This document shows, one piece after another, positions 34,054 to 41,178 of a stretch of 47,427 nucleotides of DNA (position 1 is its first letter; every line of letters starts with the position of its first letter). Origin of the DNA: an uncultured Bacteroidales bacterium (GTDB lineage Bacteria; Bacteroidota; Bacteroidia; Bacteroidales; FEN-979). The notes under the pieces are model-generated. The model was not told the DNA's origin and ran no database searches. It worked only from the letters and a program-made list of their open reading frames with translations. The DNA lies in assembly GCA_903885595.1 (NCBI GenBank), contig CAISJJ010000101.1:1-47427 (forward strand), written 5' to 3'. The position numbers and the translations under genes are program-made.

Positions 34054-35613
34054 TTATAACGGGATATTGCTATGCTTTTTGGGTGGTAAAGAATCTTTCT
34101 TTGTAGCAAGGGTCTGCAGGGCACGTATAATCCTGAACCGGGTATTCCTGGGCTCAATGACGTCGTCAATGTATCCATATTTTGCGGCATCATATGGATT
34201 GGCAAACTTGTTTTTATATTCCAGTTCTTTATCGGCAACATATTTTATTCTTTCCCTGACATCCTGAATTTCGCTGATTTTCCTTCCTTCCAGGATTTCA
34301 ATGGCACCCTTTGGACCCATAACGGCGATTTCGGCCGATGGCCAGGCGTAGTTCATATCGGCACGCAGTTGCTTGCAGCCCATTACGTCGTGTGCTCCGC
34401 CATATGATTTCCGGAGGGTTATGGTGATCTTTGGTACAGTAGCTTCACCATAGGCAAATAATAATTTTGCGCCATGGATAATGATCCCCCCATACTCCTG
34501 GTTGCTCCCAGGCAAAAAGCCGGGTACGTCGACCAATGTTATGATAGGTATGTTGAATGCATCACAAAAGCGCACAAACCTTGCAGCTTTCCGTGAAGCC
34601 TCGATATCGAGCACGCCTGCCAGGTAATTAGGTTGATTAGCCACTATTCCGCAAGGGATACCATTGAATTTAGCATAGCCAACCACAATATTCTTGGCAT
34701 AATGCTGATGTACTTCAAGGAACTGCTGATCATCAACGATACGATAGATGACATCCTTGACATCGTATGGCTGGTTTGGGTTGGCAGGAACAATGTCGTT
34801 CAGCGAATCCTCCAATCTGTCGATAGGGTCAGTGCATTCAGTTATAATTGGATCTTCAAGGTTATTCTGTGGCAAATATTCAAGAAGTTTGCGGATGAGC
34901 ATGATTCCTTCTTCTTCATTTTCAGAACGGAAATGAGCAACTCCTGATTTTGTGGAATGAATGGAGGCCCCGCCAAGGTCTTCGGTTGAAATATCCTCCC
35001 CTGTCACGGTTTTGGTAACTTTGGGCCCAGTCACAAACATGTAACTTGAATTTTCACTCATCACCACAAAATCTGTCAGGGCAGGGGAATAAACCGCGCC
35101 TCCCGCACAGGGACCAAAGATGGCTGAAATTTGCGGAACTACGCCAGAGGCTGCGATATTTCGCATAAAGATCTCTGCATAACCTGCCAGGGAATTTACT
35201 CCCTCCTGGATCCTGGCTCCACCGCTGTCATTGATGCCAATAACCGGTGCACCTACTTTTATAGCCTGGTCCATTATCTTGCATATTTTCCGTGCGAATG
35301 TCTCTGATAAAGAGCCACCGAAAACAGTAAAATCCTGCGAGAATACGAAAACAACCCGTCCATCGATGGTTCCGCGACCAGTAACCACCCCATCGCCCAG
35401 ATAATGTTCGTTTTCAAGTCCAAAATCAGTACAGCGATGGCTTACAAACATGTCGTATTCCTCAAAACTGCCTTCATCAAGGAGTTTCTCTATACGTTCC
35501 CTGGCAGTAAATTTGCCCTTTTTGTGTTGTGACTTTATGCGGTCCTCACCGCCACCAAGTTTTGCTTTTTCTCTTTTCTCGAGTAATTCGGATATTTTAT
35601 TTTCGTTGGACAT
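34054..35613 (-). CDS. mmdA: Methylmalonyl-CoA decarboxylase carboxyltransferase subunit alpha
   Basis: The protein belongs to the acyl-CoA carboxylase beta-chain family (PccB/MmdA) and transfers the carboxyl group from methylmalonyl-CoA to biotin. Typical segments are [20 protein letters not shown], the acyl-CoA site [19 protein letters not shown], and [10 protein letters not shown]-like [20 protein letters not shown]. It is 519 residues from the ATG at 35613 ([18 protein letters not shown]), chosen over the ATG at 35634 because it fits the family start. It opens the decarboxylase part of the operon after the epimerase gene. Confidence 0.95.
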   Translation of the reverse strand: MSNENKISELLEKREKAKLGGGEDRIKSQHKKGKFTARERIEKLLDEGSFEEYDMFVSHRCTDFGLENEHYLGDGVVTGRGTIDGRVVFVFSQDFTVFGGSLSETFARKICKIMDQAIKVGAPVIGINDSGGARIQEGVNSLAGYAEIFMRNIAASGVVPQISAIFGPCAGGAVYSPALTDFVVMSENSSYMFVTGPKVTKTVTGEDISTEDLGGASIHSTKSGVAHFRSENEEEGIMLIRKLLEYLPQNNLEDPIITECTDPIDRLEDSLNDIVPANPNQPYDVKDVIYRIVDDQQFLEVHQHYAKNIVVGYAKFNGIPCGIVANQPNYLAGVLDIEASRKAARFVRFCDAFNIPIITLVDVPGFLPGSNQEYGGIIIHGAKLLFAYGEATVPKITITLRKSYGGAHDVMGCKQLRADMNYAWPSAEIAVMGPKGAIEILEGRKISEIQDVRERIKYVADKELEYKNKFANPYDAAKYGYIDDVIEPRNTRFRIIRALQTLATKKDSLPPKKHSNIPL

Positions 35614-35738
35614 ATTGACTGGGTTTAATATCAATAAAAAGCTGCGATGGAATATTCTTATTCTATTATTGCTGCTGAACTTATACAGTCAGATCGAGGT
35701 AAGGCGTTGCAATTATTAGCTTCTTATACCCGGAACTG

Positions 35739-36140
35739 TCACTTACTACAGAATTCTATTAGTACACCATGTGTTGATTTGGGATGCAAAAAGCCAATGT
35801 TCATTCCTTCAGCTCCCTTTCGGGCAACCTTGTCGATAAGTGAAAGTCCCATTGTTCCAGCTTCAGTAAGGGCATCGATTGCATTTTCAACTGCAAAAGC
35901 AATGTGATGAATGCCTTCGCCCTTCTTTTCAATAAATTTACCAATCGGGCCTTCAGGATCTGTTGATTCCAGCAATTCAATTTTAGTCTGGCCAATAAGG
36001 AAGAATGCAGTTTTAACATGTTGGTCCTTAACCTCTTCTACATTATAACATTGGGTCCCCAGTAACTTTTCATAATAAGGGATACTCTCTGTTAAACTTT
36101 TAACTGCAATTCCAAGATGCTCAATATGTGATGGTTTCAT
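35739..36140 (-). CDS. mce: Methylmalonyl-CoA epimerase
   Basis: This 133-residue VOC-fold enzyme interconverts the two methylmalonyl-CoA forms, feeding the decarboxylase encoded next. Family marks are HIEHLGIAVKSL at the start with a metal histidine, KIELLESTDPEGPI in the middle, GIHHIAFAVEN and the ending HGVLIEFCSK. It is the first gene of the operon. The 5' leader from the predicted promoter at 36349 is about 200 bases and holds two repeat copies. Confidence 0.95.
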   Translation of the reverse strand: MKPSHIEHLGIAVKSLTESIPYYEKLLGTQCYNVEEVKDQHVKTAFFLIGQTKIELLESTDPEGPIGKFIEKKGEGIHHIAFAVENAIDALTEAGTMGLSLIDKVARKGAEGMNIGFLHPKSTHGVLIEFCSK

Positions 36141-36159
36141 GTGTCAATAATTTGTTTTT

Positions 36160-36234
36160 CAGTGGTCACATGGAATACCCATAAATTAACATTCACGGTT
36201 GGTATGAACGTTGTCCTTATGGGAATTTCATATG
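36160..36234 (-). repeat. Dispersed palindromic repeat, copy C
   Basis: Arms ATGGAATACCCATAA (36170-36184) and TTATGGGAATTTCAT (36217-36231) pair at 13 of 15 positions. An inner pair AACATTCA / TGAACGTT continues the symmetry, giving a hairpin of about 62 bases. It aligns with copy D over about 56 bases. Confidence 0.75.
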
Positions 36235-36250
36235 TTAATGATTTTGATTT

Positions 36251-36328
36251 CAATGGTCATGTAGAATATCAATGATTAACATTCACAGTTTGCATAAACA
36301 TTGTCCCAACCGATATTCAAAGGTCATG
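36251..36328 (-). repeat. Dispersed palindromic repeat, copy D
   Basis: It contains ATTCACAGTTTGCATAAACA, similar to the core of copies A and B, with outer arms CATG..GAATATC and GATATTC..CATG. It is a tandem relative of copy C, 16 bases away. Confidence 0.7.
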
Positions 36329-36348
36329 TTGTTAATTTATTAACAGCA

Positions 36349-36378
36349 CAAAGTTAAATAGTTTTATGACACATCAAA
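36349..36378 (-). promoter_or_regulatory. Promoter of the mce-mmd operon
   Basis: On the - strand TTTG (36375-36378), 18 bases, then TAACTTTG (36349-36356) match the Bacteroidota TTTG / TAnnTTTG promoter. It implies a leader of about 200 bases ahead of mce. Confidence 0.65.
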
Positions 36379-36600
36379 CACCATTTATTCATGAACTTAG
36401 AAACAATGGAAAAATTTTTATCAAATTGTTGTATAAAATAAAATATGGTTTACTTGATGATGATATAATAATGGTATGAACCTGAAAATGGGGGGAACAT
36501 CTCTATGATTTATCTGGCTTGAATTTGTAACTTGCGATCATAAAAAACCTGTACTCTGCCAGGAAACATTATTCCGGCGTGTATAGATAAAGCACCGGCC

Positions 36601-37074
36601 ATGAAAAACACGGAGACTGAACGCAAATTCCTGGTAGACAGGAAGAAGTGGCTTACTATGAGCAAACCGTCATGCATCCCATACATACAGGGTTATTTAA
36701 GTATCGACGAGGACAAAGTCGTCCGCATCAGGGTTGCAGGGGAAAAAGGGTTCCTTACCATTAAAGGAAAATCAGAAACCTTTTCCCATCCCGAATTTGA
36801 GTATGTAATTCCAGCGGATGAAGCCGGGGAGCTGATCCAGTTGTATGCTATTTCAAGGATTGAAAAGGTCAGGACCAGGATACAGATAGGAAAACATGTT
36901 TGGGAGGTTGATGAGTTTCATGGGGATAATGAGGGGCTTCTGATGGCTGAGATTGAACTTGAAGATCCGGAAGAGTTATTTGATAAACCTGTTTGGCTGG
37001 GAGCCGAAGTAACAGGTGATAAGCGCTATTACAATGCTTATCTGTCAATCCATCCATACAAAACATGGCAATAA
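36601..37074 (+). CDS. CYTH-domain protein (triphosphate tunnel metalloenzyme)
   Basis: The start TETERKFLVD carries the ExExK-type motif of the CYTH superfamily, and further strands with VVRIRVAGEKGFLTIKGK and the acidic EVDEFHGDNEGLLMAEIELED segment complete the tunnel fold. The length of 157 residues is normal for bacterial CYTH proteins such as short-chain polyphosphatase-like members. Such enzymes act on triphosphates with a divalent metal. The actual substrate cannot be told. It stands alone between the mce leader and an IS remnant. Confidence 0.9.
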   Translation: MKNTETERKFLVDRKKWLTMSKPSCIPYIQGYLSIDEDKVVRIRVAGEKGFLTIKGKSETFSHPEFEYVIPADEAGELIQLYAISRIEKVRTRIQIGKHVWEVDEFHGDNEGLLMAEIELEDPEELFDKPVWLGAEVTGDKRYYNAYLSIHPYKTWQ

Positions 37075-37105
37075 ATAACCCCGGAAATAATCCGGGATAT
37101 TGACG

Positions 37106-37429
37106 CTACAGAGAGTGGAGGATATTGCTCCGGGCGTTTCTGAAGACGTTCAAATCATTTTCAGCGGCAGGGGTAATGAGCAGTTGTTTGGGGAAAGGAA
37201 TTTGATTTTCGCGGCGGAATGCCAGTGCATCGAGTTTGATTCCGTAATAGAACGTGGATTTTGTAGAACAACATCCTTTTACTGACAGTTCAGTCGCAAC
37301 GTTACCAACCATTTTGCCAGAGCACGTTATAACCGGTAAAGAATCCAGCAGAATCTCATGAATTAAACAATCTGAAGGCTGGCGGTTTTGAACTAATGAT
37401 TCTATCAATAAGCGAAAGACTTCAGACAA
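37106..37429 (-). pseudogene. IS982-like transposase remnant
   Basis: The segment resembles the central part of IS982-family DDE transposases: ILLDSLPVITCSGK carries the first catalytic aspartate, then KGCCSTKSTFYYGIKLDALAF and FPKQLLITPAAENDLNVF follow the family pattern. The usual N-terminal domain and the later catalytic residues are missing, and no normal start codon exists (the frame opens with TTG). No terminal inverted repeats were noticed. This is a decayed fragment and a sign of past insertion in this accessory stretch. Confidence 0.7.
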
Positions 37430-37607
37430 TCAGTTGATGCGATAATAACCTGCCCAGGCATTTGGATGTGTTCTGTTGCGGGAAAAATCCACTCTGATAC
37501 CGACATTTTTCCACGTCCTTACCAATGAATACATCTTTGGCCATTCCTTCATCCATACACGGAAAGAATTCAGTTCAAACCTTGATTGCTCCGGTATCTT
37601 TCCGGGC
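37424..37607 (-). pseudogene. Possible C-terminal gene remnant
   Basis: A frame on the - strand, without start codon, reads about 60 residues and ends with RTHPNAWAGYYRIN and a stop at about 37424-37433. It contains FELNSFRVWMKEW and looks protein-like, but I do not recognise it. It lies between the IS remnant and the phosphatase gene and may be the tail of a gene broken by rearrangement. Confidence 0.3.
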
Positions 37608-39521
37608 TTACTGTCTGCTTCCCACCTTCATCATACGGATGATGGCGGTGGAATAATCCCCCTTCAGCCGCAGGAAATAGATTCCCGGCGAAAGCGCCCT
37701 CCCCTCGCCTGGTAATTCCACGCTATACCGGCCGGGCCTTTGATTACAGTCAACCAGCTGGTAAACTATCCGGCCGTAAAGATCCGTGACCGTAACGGCG
37801 ATACGCTGCGCAGTCCTGACATCATAGGTCACAGTCGTGCTGCCGGAAAACGGATTCGGATGATTCTGCCACAGCTCCAGGTTGCCCGAGACGACAGCTG
37901 GCATCTCTTCCATTCCGGTTGGATAGAATAGCTTTTCTTCCGACCAGGGGCTCCACTTCAGGTTCATGTCCCGGTAGCGGATCCGGAAGCCATGCCGGGC
38001 GTTCGAATCGAGTTTCCCTGGAGGCACCGTGATAGAGTAGAGGTTTATTCCGGCATTTCTGTTGATGGGGATGAAATCCGGTAATCCGGTATTTTCGAAT
38101 ATGTTCTCGAAGTTCCTGACAGTATCCAATACCGGGTGCGTGTAGTCACCTGGTGTAAGGGTCACCTGGACTTCGGCCGACATGCACGAATCAGTCCCTG
38201 ACATGGGCGAGGAATTAAGTACGAGGGGATTCCATCCGGTCACCCCGATCACCTGCGGTTGTGCCGGAGGCGGCTGGTTCATCCTGAAATGAAAGGTGTC
38301 GAAAATCTGGTTGGCAATCGGGTGCTCCGGTTTGCCCAGCGTATAGGCTTCCGCGGTATAGGATTTTGCATCGACATCCACATCGATGATCGCGTAGCAA
38401 TAGTCATCGACGGCCTTGATGATCTCCGGAAAGTTCCTTGAATGGTTGGCGAAGCGGGTAAGTTCCGCCCCTCCCCCGCCCGACAGCAGCAGCCTCATGT
38501 CATGTTGCAGGTTTTCCGGGAGCTGGGTGAGTTCCCAAACACCCTGCTCGTAACAATGTGCGTGTCCACAGGAGTACTGGACTACTTTGTGATATTTCCC
38601 GAAGGTGCTGAAAAACACGATCTTCACTGAATCGCCGTCGCCTTCAGGCCAAATGGCTGACCGGTACGGATGGTGGGAATAAGGAAATACCAGGTCGACA
38701 GTATTGCTGGTATCGGAGGTAGCCAGGACCTTTTCGAGCCATGTACGCTGCAGCGACTCGCTGACCAGGTTGGAGTTAGAATTGAGTGCGAGGAATTCGC
38801 AGTTCAGGATCCGGAAGGAGTAGAACCGCTGGTTGAACCTGGTCAGCTGGATTTCCGGATCGGTGAAATCGGTGTATTTCATGTAATTGAAATAGTGGGG
38901 CGATTCATGCTCGTGGTTCCCGATAGAGACCATAAAGGGAACGGAACAGGAAAGGTTCGAGATCGGTGAGAAATATTCGGGTTCAAACCGGTTAATATCC
39001 GATCCCGACCAAACTACATCGCCTGTGTGCATGACCAGGTTCACCGAGTTGTACCAATCGGTCCCATACTTTGAAACCAACGTCTGCAGAATGTTTTCAC
39101 ACACGACAGGGAGGTAGGTCGGGATCGTGTCATTGTTGCGCGAATCTCCGACAACAACGAACCGGACATGCTGGCCCGGGGCCGATGATGAGGGCTGTGT
39201 CCGGAACGGGAAGACCTCCGACGAATCGGTACCGCTGATGCACCGGTAATAGTAGGTCGTCGCCTGTGTTAGCCCTGTGATTTTTACTGTGTGCCAGATC
39301 TTACCGGAGTTGTTCAGGAATGAGCCCTGTGCCAGGCTGTTCAGGGCGAAAGCGGAGCTCCCGTACCGGACCTGTGTAAAAGCCGTGTCTATCGAATGCC
39401 AGCTGATGTAAATCGACGTCGGAGTAGGGGTTTGCAGGTAAGGTTTCGGCTGCGAAACAGCGGATTGGCCCACCGAGGCGAGCCCTATCAGGGTCAGGAT
39501 GAAGAGTACGTGATCTTTCAT
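37608..39521 (-). CDS. T9SS-exported purple acid phosphatase-like metallophosphoesterase
   Basis: A signal peptide (MKDHVLFILTLIGLASVGQS) is followed by a fibronectin-III-like domain (about 25-110), then a metallophosphoesterase domain with metal-site motifs VVGDSRNND, HTGDVVW, GNHEHE, SHHPY and CGHAHCYEQ. A C-terminal sorting domain (from NHPNPFSGSTTVTYDV to the end) marks export by the type IX secretion system. The start at 39521 was chosen over 39551 because of the signal peptide. The coding sequence looks visibly richer in G and C than its neighbours, which hints at horizontal gain. It lies next to an IS remnant. Confidence 0.9.
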   Translation of the reverse strand: MKDHVLFILTLIGLASVGQSAVSQPKPYLQTPTPTSIYISWHSIDTAFTQVRYGSSAFALNSLAQGSFLNNSGKIWHTVKITGLTQATTYYYRCISGTDSSEVFPFRTQPSSSAPGQHVRFVVVGDSRNNDTIPTYLPVVCENILQTLVSKYGTDWYNSVNLVMHTGDVVWSGSDINRFEPEYFSPISNLSCSVPFMVSIGNHEHESPHYFNYMKYTDFTDPEIQLTRFNQRFYSFRILNCEFLALNSNSNLVSESLQRTWLEKVLATSDTSNTVDLVFPYSHHPYRSAIWPEGDGDSVKIVFFSTFGKYHKVVQYSCGHAHCYEQGVWELTQLPENLQHDMRLLLSGGGGAELTRFANHSRNFPEIIKAVDDYCYAIIDVDVDAKSYTAEAYTLGKPEHPIANQIFDTFHFRMNQPPPAQPQVIGVTGWNPLVLNSSPMSGTDSCMSAEVQVTLTPGDYTHPVLDTVRNFENIFENTGLPDFIPINRNAGINLYSITVPPGKLDSNARHGFRIRYRDMNLKWSPWSEEKLFYPTGMEEMPAVVSGNLELWQNHPNPFSGSTTVTYDVRTAQRIAVTVTDLYGRIVYQLVDCNQRPGRYSVELPGEGRALSPGIYFLRLKGDYSTAIIRMMKVGSRQ

Positions 39522-39687
39522 ATGAAAAGCGTTGGTGTTTATGATGGGCATGAGGTCAGTTTTGCTAATCTTTTGAGGGAAGAAAGGTACAAAATTCTAT
39601 CTTTTGTGAATGTAGATAAGCCGCAAATTTTTATAGATCCTGCATGGATTGCCCAAGTATTCGATTGTTTGGGTATTGGCAACCTCC

Positions 39688-39714
39688 ACAAAGCCCGGTG
39701 TGCTTTGTTTTTTT
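39688..39714 (+). terminator. Orphan rho-independent terminator
   Basis: ACAAAGC and GCTTTGT pair around a 7-base loop and run into seven T residues on the + strand. No + strand gene ends here, so it may mark the end of an unrecognised transcript or a relic. Confidence 0.6.
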
Positions 39715-39975
39715 CCGGGATAAAATACGTTCAGTTAGTTAACCGGGAAGTCCGAAATTAGAGATTGGATTTTGGAGAGATAAGAGAATTGCAAACTAGT
39801 CCCAACGCTTTGATTGATTCAGTTTTTGTTTTCATAGTTGTTTTTGATTAAGGGTTATATTTGTTCTTTAATTGCCAGGTGAGTATTGCTAACGATGCTA
39901 ATGTATGAACAGGGAGAATGAGAAGGGGAGCGTGAACCCGAAACCACAGTGAAAGTGTGTTGAATTCCGTATGTG

Positions 39976-40015
39976 GAAAAATAAAACAGGCCGTAAATTA
40001 ATAATTTACAGCCTG
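39976..40015 (-). terminator. Terminator of tRNA-Ala
   Basis: On the - strand CAGGCTGTAAATTA pairs with TAATTTACGGCCTG and is followed by TTTTATTTTT. Confidence 0.8.
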
Positions 40016-40031
40016 ATATGTAATAGAGTTG

Positions 40032-40105
40032 TGGAGAATAGGGGAGTCGAACCCCTGACCTTTAGACTGCCAGTCTAACGCTCTAGCCAACTGAGCTAAT
40101 CCCCC
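40032..40105 (-). tRNA. tRNA-Ala (anticodon GGC)
   Basis: The acceptor stem GGGGGAT/ATTCTCC contains the G3:U70 pair that marks alanine tRNAs. The anticodon stem TTAGA/TCTAA holds the loop CTGGCAG with anticodon GGC. CCA is not encoded. Confidence 0.95.
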
Positions 40106-40115
40106 AAAGTGGTTG

Positions 40116-40123
40116 CAAAATTA
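40116..40123 (-). promoter_or_regulatory. Promoter -7 box for tRNA-Ala
   Basis: TAATTTTG followed by CA lies 10 bases before the tRNA 5' end, as for tRNA-Gln. Confidence 0.6.
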
Positions 40124-40137
40124 AGAACTTTTTTGAT

Positions 40138-40728
40138 ATGAAACGTCTTTTTGCTGCTTTAAAAATTCAACCAGATGCTGAATTTCTTAAAAAATACCAC
40201 AAACTGAAGCAGGATCTGCAGCATGAACAAATAAAATGGGTGGAAGATCACAACATTCATATTACCCTTAAATTCTTCGGAGAAACTGATGACTGTAAAA
40301 TTCCAGAGATCAGTTCTGTCTTGAAAAAACGGGCATCGGCAACAGATTATTTTGTTTTGCAGTTAGCAGGATTGGGAATTTTCGGAAGTTCCTATGCTCC
40401 AAAAGTCATCTGGGCGGGCATTAACACTTTTTCAGAACTTTCACTTTTCATGAAAAACGTACATGACGATTTGGAAATCATTGGTTTCAAACCTGATCGA
40501 CAAAACCTTGTACCACATCTTACACTTGGAAGAATAAATTTTCTCAGGGATAAAGTTATCTTTAGTCGCTCCATTGATCAAATAAAAACCATTTCTTCAT
40601 TACCTATGCAAATCAGAGAAATGATACTTTATGAAAGTATCCTTCGCCGAGAAGGACCACAATACCTTGCATTGGAAAAATTTCCCTTTATAATAAAAAA
40701 GAACTCCCCTGATTACCTTGCGGTTTAA
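40138..40728 (+). CDS. thpR: RNA 2',3'-cyclic phosphodiesterase ThpR
   Basis: This 2H-phosphoesterase of 196 residues opens 2',3'-cyclic phosphate ends on RNA and ligates tRNA halves in vitro. Both HxTL motifs are seen: HITLKFFGE near residues 41-49 and HLTLGRI near residues 127-133. The opening KRLFAALKI is the family start. It lies on the opposite strand from tRNA-Ala, whose promoter it adjoins. Its last codons overlap a hairpin that serves the convergent DUF6249 gene. Confidence 0.93.
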   Translation: MKRLFAALKIQPDAEFLKKYHKLKQDLQHEQIKWVEDHNIHITLKFFGETDDCKIPEISSVLKKRASATDYFVLQLAGLGIFGSSYAPKVIWAGINTFSELSLFMKNVHDDLEIIGFKPDRQNLVPHLTLGRINFLRDKVIFSRSIDQIKTISSLPMQIREMILYESILRREGPQYLALEKFPFIIKKNSPDYLAV

Positions 40729-40738
40729 CCAGGGGAGT
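40703..40738 (-). terminator. Terminator of the DUF6249 gene within the thpR 3' end
   Basis: ACTCCCCTG and CAGGGGAGT pair across the thpR stop codon. Reading the - strand, the hairpin runs into TTCTTTTTTATT, so it terminates the gene at 40767-41096. Confidence 0.75.
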
Positions 40739-40766
40739 CAGTAATGAGCGGCATTTTTGCTACAGG

Positions 40767-41096
40767 CTATCCTTTGGCCGTCACTTCAAACTTATGTGCA
40801 ATAAGATGATAAATAATAAGCCCGATTCCGCCGAAGAGGCAGATCATTGAAAAGAACGCAGGTTCTTCTTCAAGAGTCGTGTACACAGCCAATAATTTAC
40901 CAAGCAGGATTCCTGTGCCTATTCCCACTAAAAGCAGTCCCCATTTCAAGGAAGAGGGTTGCTTAGAGGATTCAAAAATAGTTGCATCAGCGCCTTTTTG
41001 AATGAGCGCCAGGCGTTCTTTTTTCCGAACAAAGAGGAACACTATTCCAAATACCAGGGCAAAGAACGCGATTGGGATCAAAAATTCGTTAGTCAT
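40767..41096 (-). CDS. DUF6249-type small membrane protein
   Basis: A 109-residue protein with three hydrophobic segments (about 5-22, 51-70 and 82-102) separated by a basic loop RKKERLALIQKGADATIF. This KERLALIEKG-type loop is a mark of DUF6249 proteins of Bacteroidota, whose function is unknown. Such genes often accompany ECF sigma factor systems, and a sigma/anti-sigma pair lies 3 kb away, but a link is only a guess. It has its own terminator. Confidence 0.75.
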   Translation of the reverse strand: MTNEFLIPIAFFALVFGIVFLFVRKKERLALIQKGADATIFESSKQPSSLKWGLLLVGIGTGILLGKLLAVYTTLEEEPAFFSMICLFGGIGLIIYHLIAHKFEVTAKG

Positions 41097-41178
41097 TTCC
41101 GTTAAATTTTAGTTTATTTCCGTTTTCGATCCTTTTGACGCAGTATCAGCTCATTGGTTACATTTTATTAAAAAGTGC

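Larger units (their letters stand above)
36141..36600. other. Gene-free leader and divergent control region of the mce-mmd operon
   Basis: The 460 bases hold repeat copies C and D, the mce promoter (36349-36378) and an AT-rich stretch towards the divergent CYTH gene. No credible reading frame was seen. Confidence 0.65.
39522..40031. other. Gene-free interval between the phosphatase gene and tRNA-Ala
   Basis: About 500 bases hold the leader of the phosphatase gene, an isolated + strand terminator (39688-39714) and the tRNA-Ala terminator (39976-40015). A + strand frame reading into 39761 has no good start and no recognisable family; I do not call it a gene. Confidence 0.5.

Noticed and set aside
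37078-37098. Hairpin CCCCGGA..TCCGGGA after the CYTH gene
   Set aside because: No T-run follows on the + strand, so it is not a convincing terminator; the stem is short.
39396-39761. A + strand reading frame running out of the phosphatase 5' end
   Set aside because: It begins inside the opposite gene, has no recognisable domain and no good start after 39540; only the terminator behind it was kept as an observation.
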